From a virus, in IMG/VR virus record IMGVR_UViG_3300034283_001965, positions 1 to 64,000 of that record: 64,000 nt of DNA; one strand, written 5' to 3'. The translations under genes and the position numbers were made by a program. Shown here piece after piece: positions 21,601-31,861 of this stretch. How positions within the stretch are numbered: position 1 is the first letter of the stretch; each line of letters begins with the position of its first letter. The notes below the pieces were generated by a model. It saw only the letters and a list, made by a program, of their open reading frames with translations, had not been told where the DNA came from and searched no databases.

Positions 21601-24307
21601 ATACACCGAAGGAGGAGTGGACAGTGAGACTAAATCTTACCTCATAAGAGTGTGGAAAGATCTGTATAAAAACAATAGAAAAGCATTTGATGCAGCGGTT
21701 GCTAAGATTAGAAAACAAGACCCAGAAGTAATTAAATATATAGCAGAACATCATAACCCAGAAATATCAGAACTATCTGATTCTGATAAGAGTTATAGAA
21801 GAATTAGTTTTAGTGGATCTAGAAAAGATGGACCAAAAGGAACTATTAGGGACACTATATATGTAAGAATTCCAAAAAAGTACAATACGGAAGCTAGTTC
21901 AACGACGCTTAATGCAAAGCTTACTTCTATAAGAATAACTCCTGGAGATTTTGATGGAGCCAGTTCTTATCAGGGAATTAAAATAATATCCATTAAAGCT
22001 TATAAAGCTAAATCTAACGGTAAACCAAATGGATCTCAATTTAGTCTCATTAAAAAAGATACTCTATTCTTTAAGGACTCTAAGGAATTCCCAGTAAATA
22101 GACTAGACTCTTCTTACGTATGGGTTGGTATAACCTTAGAGGGAAGGTCTCTTGGTGGAATATTTGGAACAAAAGCTGAAGGTTATTCTGTAGATAATAT
22201 ATCTTTTGGAATATCATATGATCAAGCTCCAGCAGTAACACCAGCAGCAGTAGAAACATTACTGCCAACATTCACAAAACCATTTTCAGTTTCCTTTAAA
22301 ATATCAGGAACAAAAAACGATGTTAATGTTAACTCTCCAAAAACTATAGATTTAACTGGAAGAAAAGTAACCGATTCCCCCTATACGGTTAGTAACATAC
22401 TATTAACCTATACAAACGACGCAGACCAAATAGTTTCTGATGCCACGTTGACTACTATAGATTTTAATTCGACTAAATCACTAGCATATCATTCAGTAAA
22501 CGGCACTAATACTTACGATACAAACGTTACATTGAATTATAGAGATCTAGTTTTTACAGTTTCTAATCCAGTTGTAACTGCAGTAACAAGCTCTAGCGGA
22601 TCTATAGGAAGTACATCTAATATATCAGCAGTAGTAACTGCCAATAACTTGACTCTCTCTACTTCAGCTTTGAACTACCAAAATGGTATTTATCAAAATA
22701 GTATTCCTGCACCGGTTTCTAGCTACTGGATGCTAAAACAAGATGGGTCTTTAATAAAAAACTCAAAAAATACAATTACTGTATTAGATGGTTTATTGTT
22801 ACTGTGCCAACCTAGTGAAGCACCAGGAATAGTAGGAAAACCAATAGGGGTATTACCGGCACCAGTTTCCTTGACTCCAAGCGTAAATCAAGAGATAAAT
22901 ATAGACTACGGATCTTTAATTCTGTCTAACTCGATTGCCGATACAAGTGGTTATATTTACGGCTATTACGACAATTTAAGAAAAGAATTTTTAGGCTCAG
23001 TATTAACTTACTTAGAATACCAGAATAGAGGTCCTAATAATATATACATCGGAGTTTTAGCCACAGACGCAGATGGAAATATGGGGACTTCAGTAGACTT
23101 TATAGGGCAAAGAACGGCAACTACTATCAATCCCGTTTCAATACCGATGAAAGCAGCTTATCCAGTATATTCTGTTGTATACAAAAACTCAACAAAGATA
23201 AGAGTTAATTCTATAGAAAGAAAAACTTCTAAGTTTAATCAATGGCCACTTTATATATCTTCTGGTTCTTTTATTAAAGATTTTTACATAGACCCTTCTT
23301 ATGGTTGGACAGATATATTAAAAAATTATAAAAAACAGACTTTAAGAGCAACTTATTCAACATTATCCATGAAAAATATTCCATGGTCTAAATTCCTCGG
23401 AAGACCATATATTGATGTAGTAGAAGAAGTTCCAAATATTATTTCTTCAAGAAAAATACAACTTTCTTCAACTCCGATAGCTTCAATTAATGAGCCATCA
23501 TATAATAATGTTGGATATATAAAATCAATTATAAAAGTAAAAGTTAAAGACTCAATTAGTGATAGTGACTGGAAAATAATTCCAAATTCTTCTATAAAAA
23601 ATATAGATTGCAATACAGGAATAATAGATTTCTACGACACCATAGTTCCATCTAACCCATTATTAATTTGCGTTGATTATACAGTTGTATCAAATGGAAT
23701 ACCTTTAAAACAAATAAACGGAAATCCAATACCTATAAATCCATTTTTGAATAAGGACATAATAGAATCAGATAAAGCTCTTTACATTTACATTAAGCCA
23801 GTTAAAATAGAATATAGGACCAGTAATACTTCTAGCTATACTTGGAGATTATTTGAAAATTACAATTATGATACACCAATAAACTTTACGTATGATAATT
23901 CAATTTTTGATCCCTATGATTCCGTAAACTTTGACCCATTTGCCTTACCAATTGCTGTTATACATGTAATGAATAACTTTAAAGCTAAAGATATAACATT
24001 GCAGGATATGAGAATTAGAGGTGGTGGCGTTAAGTCTTCAGACTCTACGTCTAATGGAGTATACGGAGATCTTGGAATAAATAAACTATTAAGTGATATA
24101 AAAGAATCTTTATCCTTTTGGGATATCTATCCTCCCTTGCAGCATTCTTATCCTAAGGGCGGTTTTGTTATAATAAGACTTCCTAAGGAAGTTATTAATA
24201 ATTTTGAAAATCCAGAAGAAATATATAGTATAATAGAAAGAAACCTAACAGCTGGTGTAGCTTACAAGCTACAAGACATGGACGGCGTCGATTGGGGAAA
24301 GGCCTAA
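18665..24307 (+). CDS. Giant tail fibre/adhesin-like protein with peptidoglycan-binding domain
   Basis: 1880 residues; ATG 18665 overlaps the preceding TAA by one base. Most of the protein is beta-rich and Ser/Thr/Asn-rich, as in fibres. Residues about 915-990 form a clear PG_binding_1-type helical module (GEYVKYIQYTLAYSG, then IDGAFGAQTKSFMSIFQ). After it come several beta-sandwich-like stretches and a C-terminal region ending in VIIRLPKEVI. The peptidoglycan-binding module and the lysin upstream suggest that this protein holds the tail to the cell wall during penetration. No transmembrane segment is seen. The whole 1880-codon frame lacks an in-phase CGG, so it needs no recoding. Confidence 0.7.
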   Translation: MKKFVDKTKNGNEFSVKKISNLPKDDSSLGLKWFSSKEITPSSSIVITDVSSTIPENSNPDLLQSQGAGAKLFFANELGILEDLSGNTVFNSDEISISDIFLSDRNIDMEYSAAQLNDKTFCHSYYVSKGYTLLENHLYFSDDLSDFIEESQLPKSIKVIDQNGDEYVDKNTGIKKYRILLQPIGVSSIKRGTATPYSVIVLIKDTNPIGLSLVYDKVTIYGGNIISSVKLKDIESINQVSLFNKISEESIVADPTSRYKKIFAKKPSVSTANAVVSDNTANDGFQVFVPKKALSDNRTYETFNWRLIAKVNSNTNTSSVNYGRELDTAGNLTDRQINCAVLCTSADLSNARNSSTYSGLNPYIFFRLAKSSFNLASYTYTNPLASTAFTKSQAEYWLVNIDEVTDLNAYDIVAWSPTSAISSPQGIKIKNFIESKHGTVVLDLSSSSLPTNAATTVYPYLSISSTTTALSSWQYNTTNMFIDESKTNAWPINDSIFEKIGSTVVYGIYGSSIDAASLSPKQYRHFTSSDITTSNILMKEVTSATSPKPMFVTAEHRPTADALVRGNLLVTTTPIMQYCNNIYTSAGLYDTSTSNSGSTSITETTVNPTAAIEGPMKIIYNAVSVATLSKIQSSRTLDIRSSKYYITGNWNSSYVVNGSVLIDQEKPDYTLMTDLNYPSVRKYCRNLTSSYGSIIDYYKRICYDSIPDQYSILLQDIDLSKIELYVEVTNQNVLFANNNPILNNELTGDVNDIPSSYKIFRIQPTQYSSHLFAYTESSSLPFTIPGGFGPHIIKEKPIQYSNSLMQERFTQSLTSSSFRSYPFNLSTYSSYISSTESSLGFNVNWQANVTGTGIAQYSKKTTTNPVAIVPVPGETAYPTEGYSSVDVDDNEVIRDLPSEQRISTPKNNFFYSGDININKYFLQYGTDPEDRKSGEYVKYIQYTLAYSGIASIKGIKIDGAFGAQTKSFMSIFQKQKDEIYTEGGVDSETKSYLIRVWKDLYKNNRKAFDAAVAKIRKQDPEVIKYIAEHHNPEISELSDSDKSYRRISFSGSRKDGPKGTIRDTIYVRIPKKYNTEASSTTLNAKLTSIRITPGDFDGASSYQGIKIISIKAYKAKSNGKPNGSQFSLIKKDTLFFKDSKEFPVNRLDSSYVWVGITLEGRSLGGIFGTKAEGYSVDNISFGISYDQAPAVTPAAVETLLPTFTKPFSVSFKISGTKNDVNVNSPKTIDLTGRKVTDSPYTVSNILLTYTNDADQIVSDATLTTIDFNSTKSLAYHSVNGTNTYDTNVTLNYRDLVFTVSNPVVTAVTSSSGSIGSTSNISAVVTANNLTLSTSALNYQNGIYQNSIPAPVSSYWMLKQDGSLIKNSKNTITVLDGLLLLCQPSEAPGIVGKPIGVLPAPVSLTPSVNQEINIDYGSLILSNSIADTSGYIYGYYDNLRKEFLGSVLTYLEYQNRGPNNIYIGVLATDADGNMGTSVDFIGQRTATTINPVSIPMKAAYPVYSVVYKNSTKIRVNSIERKTSKFNQWPLYISSGSFIKDFYIDPSYGWTDILKNYKKQTLRATYSTLSMKNIPWSKFLGRPYIDVVEEVPNIISSRKIQLSSTPIASINEPSYNNVGYIKSIIKVKVKDSISDSDWKIIPNSSIKNIDCNTGIIDFYDTIVPSNPLLICVDYTVVSNGIPLKQINGNPIPINPFLNKDIIESDKALYIYIKPVKIEYRTSNTSSYTWRLFENYNYDTPINFTYDNSIFDPYDSVNFDPFALPIAVIHVMNNFKAKDITLQDMRIRGGGVKSSDSTSNGVYGDLGINKLLSDIKESLSFWDIYPPLQHSYPKGGFVIIRLPKEVINNFENPEEIYSIIERNLTAGVAYKLQDMDGVDWGKA

Positions 24308-24308
24308 C

Positions 24309-26954
24309 GTGTTAAACTATCTTCCAAATACAATAACAACATTTGCAACAAAGTCTAGGCAGACTATAGGTTCTTTAATAAAGAACGTAAAAGCAGATAA
24401 GGCTCAATTTTCAGAACTAGTGAGAACTGTTTCAAACTTTCAGGGTGGAGCAGACTATGCTCCTGTTGCGATTAGACCTCTGAGTACTATTAGCGCTGAG
24501 AATCTAGTAGATTTGTTTAGGGATTTAGATCTCAGGTTTAGTAGATACTTTCAAGCAAGTAATGGCATTAGCATATTGGCTAACTCATTAACCGATACTA
24601 TGTTGGCTAGAATAGCAAAACTAGAACAAGATATAGGTTATCTAGAAAATTTTATAAATAACTATAATTTTATCTCAGGAAAAGACGACCTATTTAATTT
24701 TTCTTATATAGAAAATTTTGACAATATGCTTGGATCAAATGAGTATGATTCAGTAGTAGTCCCATATGTAGACAGGGATGGAACAACTTTACCAAGTAAT
24801 ATCTCAGGTGGCGGTCAAGTAGATCAATCTAGTTGCATATTTAAAATAGGTGATTCAATTCAGTATATAAATGCAGTTGGGCTAATTAAGTCTACTAGTA
24901 TAAAGACAAATTATGCACAGTATGCATCTTCTTCATCCGACCCGGAAAAATTATTTGATGCGCAACATTCTAAGGTATGGAGTGTCTCTGTTAAGTCTCC
25001 AGTTATACTAACTTCTCTTCCTATGGATATTGAAAAATATATATCCTATGACTACTCTTCTTTATTGGGCGCAAAAACTATAGTAGAATTTGAATTAAAT
25101 AAGAATACAGAAATGGATTCAATTAAAATATCACCTAATTTGTCAGATGGATTATCCTTAATGCAGGTTGCTATAGAGTCTTCAGTTTTGAGCGCCGATC
25201 AACAGTCATCCAATTCCTCAGTTCCTGGTTCTGGATTTACTTTGAAAAAATTATTAAACAATCCTATTAGTTTGTCTTCAAATGTCGATATACCATTTCC
25301 TTTGTCTAAGGTAAAAAAGGTAATTTTAATATTTAATCAAGACACCTACACTAGAAGTGAACAAGTTGCTTCCAGTAATGAGGCTACAGCTAGGGCGCTG
25401 CATGAAGTCATTATGCAGAATAGAAAGATCAAGAGCAAAGACCACAATGTTTTTCAAGATCTAGTTCTAAGTTTTTTTAGAAAAAATACTTCAATTGATG
25501 AAGCTAAAAGAAATCAATATTTATATAGTGAATATTATACGTATAAATATCCAATACAATCTTCGATAAAGGAAGGTACTGTTTACTCTAGCATTAGGGA
25601 CACTAACATATCAAAGGAAGAGATAGACGTCAGTAATGGCATGAGAAATACAACTATCCTTTCAAGGATGGCCGAATCAGTAGTGCTTCATTTTCTCGGA
25701 CCAAGATTTAACTTAATAAATAATACGATGTTTATTGATTCTAGATCAGCGCCTACTCATGGAATGATTTCTTCTATGAATAATTCTGGATTTTTACCAC
25801 AGTCAAATGCAAACTCAAGAGACTCGTTGTTATCCGGAAGCTCAGACGCCATTATCCCTGGTCTTAATTTTGAAAATAACGGAGCAATTCTTGGATCTCA
25901 AGACCAAGTTAATTCTTATCAGTATAATTTTTCTATAAAGTCAATACAATTTTGTAAAACAATATTTTCTTCATTACAAGATGCTGACTATAACAATAAA
26001 GCAATATTTATTAGTAAAAAAATTCCAGTTAATGGAAAAATATTGGCATTAAAAGCAAAGGTTAATGTAGATAAAAATCTAGATATAATTAACAATAATC
26101 TTAAAGACTTAAAAAGCGCAAATTCATATGAGTTATCTTTTTCTGTTAAAGAAAATCCAATTCAAGAAAATGACTGGATACCAATAATACCCTATGATGC
26201 AGATAAAATATCTTCGGAAGTACTATTTGTTAACAAGACAAGCAAAACTGCCGTATTGAGATTTCATCCTAAGTCAATCTCTTTACGAGTGTATGAAAAT
26301 GGAATTTTATTAAACCCTAATCAGTATTCTGTGAACGTGTCTAATTCTTCTATATTTATACCTAATTTTAATGAAAATAATATCTACGTTTCTGAATATG
26401 ATTTCGATGATAGTAATTATTCTCAAAACTACATAGATATATCATTACTATATTCAGATACTCCAATATCAACTATGTCTTCAGGTGTATCTCAAGGTCA
26501 GTATTTTGTAAAAACAGACTCCAATAATTCTGTTACAATAGATCAATTACCATATATAGATTACGATCAGTACTCAACTGCATCGTACACCTCCGGAATG
26601 GGCACTATAAATTCTTTAAACAATAATTCGTACAGCCCTATAAAGGTAAAGTTATCTGATGGATCGTATGCTGTAAACTTGACAAATTATGTAAAAGGAA
26701 ACTTTGAAAAAACTTCATTTTACGAAACAAGTGAAGTATTGTTTTATCAAAATGGAAAAAATATTATTTTTAATAAACAAATTCTTCAACCTTTTAATGT
26801 TATATATAATTATATTAACAATAAAATAAGATTTAAATTGATAATTAGAAATAATTATAATAACTTATCTTCACCTGGATCAGTAGATAATGTTATTGTA
26901 AAAATGAAATTAAATAACTTAGATTCATTTTCTGAAAAAATGTTAGGATTATAA
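24309..26954 (+). CDS. Tail fibre-type protein, first member of a related group
   Basis: 881 residues from a GTG one base after the previous stop. The N-terminus holds helices with a heptad-like stretch (SLTDTMLARIAKLEQDI, about residues 95-111). The rest is beta-rich, with surface-like Asn/Ser content. Its plan matches the genes at 29179 and 31862: helical start, a coil ending in I-x-x-L-E, then beta domains. This suggests related proteins assembling on the same baseplate ring. The receptor-binding role is inferred; no enzyme motif is visible. Confidence 0.6.
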   Translation: MLNYLPNTITTFATKSRQTIGSLIKNVKADKAQFSELVRTVSNFQGGADYAPVAIRPLSTISAENLVDLFRDLDLRFSRYFQASNGISILANSLTDTMLARIAKLEQDIGYLENFINNYNFISGKDDLFNFSYIENFDNMLGSNEYDSVVVPYVDRDGTTLPSNISGGGQVDQSSCIFKIGDSIQYINAVGLIKSTSIKTNYAQYASSSSDPEKLFDAQHSKVWSVSVKSPVILTSLPMDIEKYISYDYSSLLGAKTIVEFELNKNTEMDSIKISPNLSDGLSLMQVAIESSVLSADQQSSNSSVPGSGFTLKKLLNNPISLSSNVDIPFPLSKVKKVILIFNQDTYTRSEQVASSNEATARALHEVIMQNRKIKSKDHNVFQDLVLSFFRKNTSIDEAKRNQYLYSEYYTYKYPIQSSIKEGTVYSSIRDTNISKEEIDVSNGMRNTTILSRMAESVVLHFLGPRFNLINNTMFIDSRSAPTHGMISSMNNSGFLPQSNANSRDSLLSGSSDAIIPGLNFENNGAILGSQDQVNSYQYNFSIKSIQFCKTIFSSLQDADYNNKAIFISKKIPVNGKILALKAKVNVDKNLDIINNNLKDLKSANSYELSFSVKENPIQENDWIPIIPYDADKISSEVLFVNKTSKTAVLRFHPKSISLRVYENGILLNPNQYSVNVSNSSIFIPNFNENNIYVSEYDFDDSNYSQNYIDISLLYSDTPISTMSSGVSQGQYFVKTDSNNSVTIDQLPYIDYDQYSTASYTSGMGTINSLNNNSYSPIKVKLSDGSYAVNLTNYVKGNFEKTSFYETSEVLFYQNGKNIIFNKQILQPFNVIYNYINNKIRFKLIIRNNYNNLSSPGSVDNVIVKMKLNNLDSFSEKMLGL

Positions 26955-26955
26955 T

Positions 26956-29182
26956 ATGGCTCAATTATCTTTTAATACGGTATTCTATGATCAATTGGTT
27001 AAGAATATTCAGTCTTTTTTGTCTAAGTATGACAAAAATGAATTTTCTACATATCAAGAAATGTCAGAACAGTACAATAAGCTTATATCAGATATCGATA
27101 GATATTCTGGATTGCAGATATCTAAATATGACCCATATATAAAGCGGAGAACCATCTGTATCTTCTAAGTTTAACGAATTCGTAAATAGTGTAGCCTCAG
27201 ACCTAAATATAATAGCTAAGCAGCTTGACTATCAGAGTGCGCAGATTGTAAGCACCTATAATCTTTTTAATACAGAAATAGATAAGGAAATAAGTTTTAC
27301 TAATAGAATCAAGTCTAAAGTATCCATACTCCAAATGTACTCAAATAGCCCTGGTAATGATCTCTACTATATGGGCGATTCTTTTGACAATCTAGATTTT
27401 ATAGATATTAATAAAATTAAATCAAATAGAATGGCTCTTGTCAAAGACGGATCAGCAAAACTCCCAATAATCAATACCATACCTTGGTTAGTCAGCACTA
27501 TATCAATTGACCAGGAAGACTCAAATGGACTGATAGGTAACAACCATGCTGTCTTTGATACTCAAAATGTAGATACTAATACAAAATACTATTTTGAAAA
27601 AGACCCTAGAGTTGGTCTAATAGGAAACATAATAGACGACATACCAGATACATACTTTGAGTATGAAGCTATAAATATACCAACAAGCGAAAGAGCATCA
27701 CGCGGAGCTAAAGAGTTTGAATTTTTTTATTCTAAACAAACAAAAATAAATAATCAAGATGTAACTCAGTATTCTTCTTGGGCGAATCATGGCTTAGACC
27801 AATCTTTAAATTTGACTTTAATTCTTGAATCTGAACGTTCGCAAAAAATGAATTCCTTAACAGTAGTTCCATTTTTCGGTCAGGCAGACATGATATATCC
27901 AGAAGTAGAAATATACAAAGTAATTGCAGTAAATTCAGATACTAATGAGGTAGTAGATTTAATTTCTAGTTCAATTTTTATAGGGAATACCATTGTTCCT
28001 CAAACCATAGAATCAATGAAGAATTACAATTATGAACAATGCGTTATTGATTTTCCAGAGATTAAAACAAAGTTTATAAAAGTTTACTTTAAACAGAAAT
28101 TCTATAATAATGTAAAGGTAAAGCACTTATACTGGAAACCTTCTACTACCACTGCCATAGAGTTTAGAAATCAAAGTAGGTTTAATCCAGAAATTTTAGC
28201 ATCAACTGGATATGAACAAGTTTCATACAATGTGTCTGAGCTAATACCTGGAATTAAAACACCCAATCAGTTTAAATTAAATACAAATGAATCTACAAAA
28301 ATGGTTAGGGTAAGTGCGGTACTTCCTCATGAATATTTGACCAAACACGTTATCAAATATAGCCAATATATAAATCACGCAACACCAACTCCAGGACAAG
28401 CATGGGCAACTCCAAATACATTTGATGTTTATTTTCAAGGTAAGGGTTTAAGTCAAATAAACGGAAAACCTGTAGTAGGAAGCTATCTAAACCCTGCATT
28501 AGCTCAAGTCGACACTAGATACATACCAACACTGTCGATCGCCAATGCCGAAAGATACGACAGCATTACATCAGCAGAAACTAAGATAACATATATAAAG
28601 AGTGGATTTGTTACAAATGCGCTACAGGCAATCAACTTTTTAAATATGGTGCCAGAAGAAGTCACGTTAGACATCAGAGATCAAAGATTTACTAAAGATG
28701 TAAATCTAGAAAAACAATACGAGCTTTACAATGCAAAGAAATGGACTATATCGATCAACTCTATTCAACCACATTACAACATATATTCAAATGTAGGTGA
28801 AATAGTTTCAAAGTCTTTTGAATTTCCATATAATCTAAAAAAATTAATGATAAGTTCAGAAACTTCAAATAAAGTTACCGGTAGCACTACAATTGGTGAC
28901 ATTAACAACATAAGGTATTATATATCTACTGATGATGGCAATAATTGGATTTCAATTTCTCCAATAGAGAATCCATTTTCAGGCATACCGGAAATACTGT
29001 CTTTCAACGAGAACGTAGAAGGCTCAATCCGAATACCTGGAGTATCATATTTTAACTATCCTAAAGTTCCAAGAGAAATTAGAAAAATAAGAGTAAAAAT
29101 AGAATTCAATAAACCAACAAGTTCTAATATATCACCTATTTTACACTCATACAAATTATCTGCAAAGGTTGAGCAAGTATGA
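26956..29182 (+). CDS. Tail fibre-type protein made by +1 recoding at CGGA (27145)
   Basis: From ATG 26956 the zero frame ends at a TAA after 70 codons. CGGA at 27145 is in phase after AAG, and the +1 frame is open from 27143 to a TGA at 29180, so the recoded product has 741 residues. The join reads DPYIK-G-EPSVSSKFNEFVNSV. The downstream part before the first in-frame ATG (27335) is plainly coding, with a helical stretch (NIIAKQLDYQSAQIVSTYN), so internal initiation would lose about 60 residues of good sequence. The C-terminus reads NISPILHSYKLSAKV, close to the ends of the proteins from 29179 and 31862. It overlaps the next ATG by four bases. Likely part of the fibre/baseplate periphery. 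Confidence 0.82.
27145..27148 (+). other. CGGA recoding site 3 (fibre protein, residue 64)
   Basis: In phase after AAG; the zero frame stops 18 bases after the CGG. The +1 frame cannot start far upstream because it contains a TAA at 27140, which narrows the frame change to 27143-27165. Confidence 0.88.
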
Positions 29183-31398
29183 CAATAAGTTCCATACAAA
29201 AAAAGAAATTCTTAGATACAGTTTACAAAAACTTTTTTGCTGCTGGTTATAAGCCAACAGAAAAAGATCTTCTAGATTTATTTTCTAAATATTTTTCTAA
29301 TTACGAGCCAGGAAGCCCGATACCTTTAAGGCCAGAGCTATTCAGATCTACGGCATACAGTAATGTTGACTTAATGAACGAGAGAATGGCGCATTCCCTA
29401 TTAAATATTGAAAATCTTTATGATTCTATTTTTGAAAATTCAGAACAAATGTTTGATGTGATTAATGCACTAAACAATAGAATTGATAATTTAAGAAAAA
29501 GAAGAGCGGAATTAGAATCTAAAATAGATGACCATATCTACTCAAATCAAAATTCTGATGGATTCTACGCTTCTATAACTGATAACTTTTCTAATGGAAA
29601 AAATATAGACTATAATCTTTCTTCGATCTACTTAGACACTATAAATAAAAAAGTAACTTTACCAAAATTAAACTCTGCAGTATTTGATATGCTTTCAACA
29701 AATATAGTTACTTCAAATAGTCCAAGGTATACATTATCATATAATAGGCAATTGGTAGATTCTAATAAGCCATTTGACGATTCATCCTTCTTTGGCTCTG
29801 TATTCGACGGACTGTCCAACACAGAGTGGCATAAAGTTTTTGATTTTAATGAGATTGGATTAGTAACCCTTAGTATAAATATACCAATATCTAATACTAC
29901 TTCTGTATCAAAGATAGAAGGAAGGTTAAATACGGTTTCCCCAACGGATATATATGCTAAAATTAATTATTCAAATGGTACTAATTCTGAGGTAAAGTCT
30001 AAAAAATCCACTTTTGATTATGATACTTTTTCATTTGATTTTAAATCTGGAGCAGTTTCTTCAATAGATTTAGTTTTACTAAAAGTAGATCCAGATTATG
30101 TTGACGCAGCTTCAGCTAAAAAATATAAGTATAGATTTGGGATTAGAGATATAAATATTAGTGGACAGTATTATGATAAGTCTGGGTCATTAATAACAGA
30201 GCCAATATCATTAGCTACTTCGGATAATAAGAACTTAGTTATAGATGCCGTAACTCTAACAGCCGAAGAAACAAATGCTGCAAATGGATCAATTACTTAT
30301 TATATAGCGGAAGATAAGGGTAATGAAGTCTCTATCTTAGACTATAACTGGATACCTATAGCTAAGCCTTTTGATGTTAATAGTTCTTTTTCTTCTACTG
30401 TTAACTTAAAAGGATCTAATGTTAATACTTTAAGAATATTAGATTCTGTAACAGATGAAAGAAAAGATGTAGCTAAAATTCCTTTGGCTCTTTCTACTCA
30501 AACATCTAATATTAATGAAGAGAATCCAACTCAATCTATATATTCTGGTATCCCAATTTATAGAATAGCAAGAATTCCTCAGTTCGATAGCCCTTATAGC
30601 CCCTATATATTAGAGGGAGTGAATTATGTTACGGGAAGTTATGTGACTTACTCTGGAAATATATACAATGAAGTTAATGGACTAACCACGTGGAACTCTA
30701 TATTAAATGGGTTAGATAGAAGAAGGTCTTATACACTTCCTCCTTTTGAGATATCATCAAACTCATCATTTTTTCAAGGTCCAAATTTAAGTAACGTAAG
30801 TATAATATTAGACTTTAAACTATACTGTGCAAATGATATTGTTGCATCTCATAGATTTGTTAAAGAAGATCAGACCTCCCAGGCTTGGAATGTTGGCATT
30901 TATATAAACGACACAGCGCATTCTATTCCCTCAGGCAAAGACTATGATACAATAGAGTGGAGATTACAAAAGGGAATTAACAGAATTAAAGTAACCATAG
31001 ACGCTACAGGTAGCGCTAATGGTTCCATCTCCCTTATGGACACATATTCAATTCTGAACTATGGAGTTGTTTATAGCCAGTACTACACCTATGTCGATCC
31101 ATTGGAGCTAAGATTCAATAGATCCTCAACAGATAATGTCTTTACTATAGATAATGTTTTTGGTAATAAAGAGATCCTCAGCAAGAAGAACATAAAGTCA
31201 AATTCTAGAATATTCTATTTTACCAATAGTCCTACTGCAATTGGCAAAATAAGGTTAAGGGCAGATTTTTCAAGAGGAGCAAATCCTTTGGAGACACCAG
31301 TTTTGAATTCTTATAAAATTAAGTTTAAAAACTCACAAACATTTGCCGAAACAACTAGTACATTATTGCAAAATAATGCCTCTTCAACCACAACATAA
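29179..31398 (+). CDS. Tail fibre-type protein, related to the neighbours
   Basis: 739 residues, ATG 29179 overlapping the preceding TGA. Residues about 70-120 are helical (NIENLYDSIFENSEQMF, then NNRIDNLRKRRAELESKI). They are followed by NKKVTLPKLNSAV, which matches HNILTLPKIDGAS in the protein from 31862. The C-terminal sequence ETPVLNSYKIKFKN matches the ends of its neighbours. The middle is beta-rich, with a possible lectin-like strand pattern. This looks like one arm of a related fibre set; function by context only. Confidence 0.6.
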   Translation: MTISSIQKKKFLDTVYKNFFAAGYKPTEKDLLDLFSKYFSNYEPGSPIPLRPELFRSTAYSNVDLMNERMAHSLLNIENLYDSIFENSEQMFDVINALNNRIDNLRKRRAELESKIDDHIYSNQNSDGFYASITDNFSNGKNIDYNLSSIYLDTINKKVTLPKLNSAVFDMLSTNIVTSNSPRYTLSYNRQLVDSNKPFDDSSFFGSVFDGLSNTEWHKVFDFNEIGLVTLSINIPISNTTSVSKIEGRLNTVSPTDIYAKINYSNGTNSEVKSKKSTFDYDTFSFDFKSGAVSSIDLVLLKVDPDYVDAASAKKYKYRFGIRDINISGQYYDKSGSLITEPISLATSDNKNLVIDAVTLTAEETNAANGSITYYIAEDKGNEVSILDYNWIPIAKPFDVNSSFSSTVNLKGSNVNTLRILDSVTDERKDVAKIPLALSTQTSNINEENPTQSIYSGIPIYRIARIPQFDSPYSPYILEGVNYVTGSYVTYSGNIYNEVNGLTTWNSILNGLDRRRSYTLPPFEISSNSSFFQGPNLSNVSIILDFKLYCANDIVASHRFVKEDQTSQAWNVGIYINDTAHSIPSGKDYDTIEWRLQKGINRIKVTIDATGSANGSISLMDTYSILNYGVVYSQYYTYVDPLELRFNRSSTDNVFTIDNVFGNKEILSKKNIKSNSRIFYFTNSPTAIGKIRLRADFSRGANPLETPVLNSYKIKFKNSQTFAETTSTLLQNNASSTTT

Positions 31399-31436
31399 GT
31401 TACTATATAGAATAACAGTAATTGGGAGTTTATTTA

Positions 31437-31854
31437 ATGCCTACATCATATACAGATGGTACTACAAATTTGAAAATAAGAGAACCTCTTTTTAAAAGGT
31501 TCAGATCTTACTATAGATCTCCTAGGAAGAGTCATCAGGAAAACCTAGCTTCAGATCAAATATACTTAGACATCTATAGGTTATTTAACGAACTAGAAAA
31601 CATTGATGTAGATATACTTAATAAGGTAAAATTAATTTTAGACAAAGAATCTGACGATACTTTTACCTCCTTAAAACAAGACCGGATCTAGGGTTTTATC
31701 AATAAATTCTGGTTTAATCGATGATTTAACTTTTTATTCAAAATGGAAAACAGCATCGACTTATAAGGAAATTAAAGAAGTGCAAACAATGGATTACCTG
31801 TCATCTCGCTTAGCCAAAGCTATGTACAGGGTCAACAGGTTAGAAAGACAATAG
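31437..31854 (+). CDS. Small tail/baseplate protein made by +1 recoding at CGGA (31683)
   Basis: The ATG at 31437 follows GGGAG. The zero frame stops with TAG three bases after CGGATC (31689). CGGA at 31683 is in phase after GAC; the +1 frame continues to a TAG at 31852, giving 138 residues. The join reads KQD-G-SRVLSINSGLIDDLTFYSKW, and the end is helical (YLSSRLAKAMYRVNRLERQ). The downstream 56 residues have no usable start of their own except an ATG deep inside. Likely a connector for the fibre proteins on both sides. The family is not recognised. Confidence 0.82.
31683..31686 (+). other. CGGA recoding site 4 (small tail protein, residue 83)
   Basis: In phase after GAC, followed closely by a zero-frame TAG at 31689. 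The +1 reading gives QDGSRVLS, a natural turn-strand sequence. Confidence 0.88.
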
Positions 31855-31861
31855 GCTCATC

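Noticed and set aside
13904-29182. Introns or inteins at the split genes
   Set aside because: The two frames overlap or abut within a few bases at CGGA; there is no inserted segment to remove.
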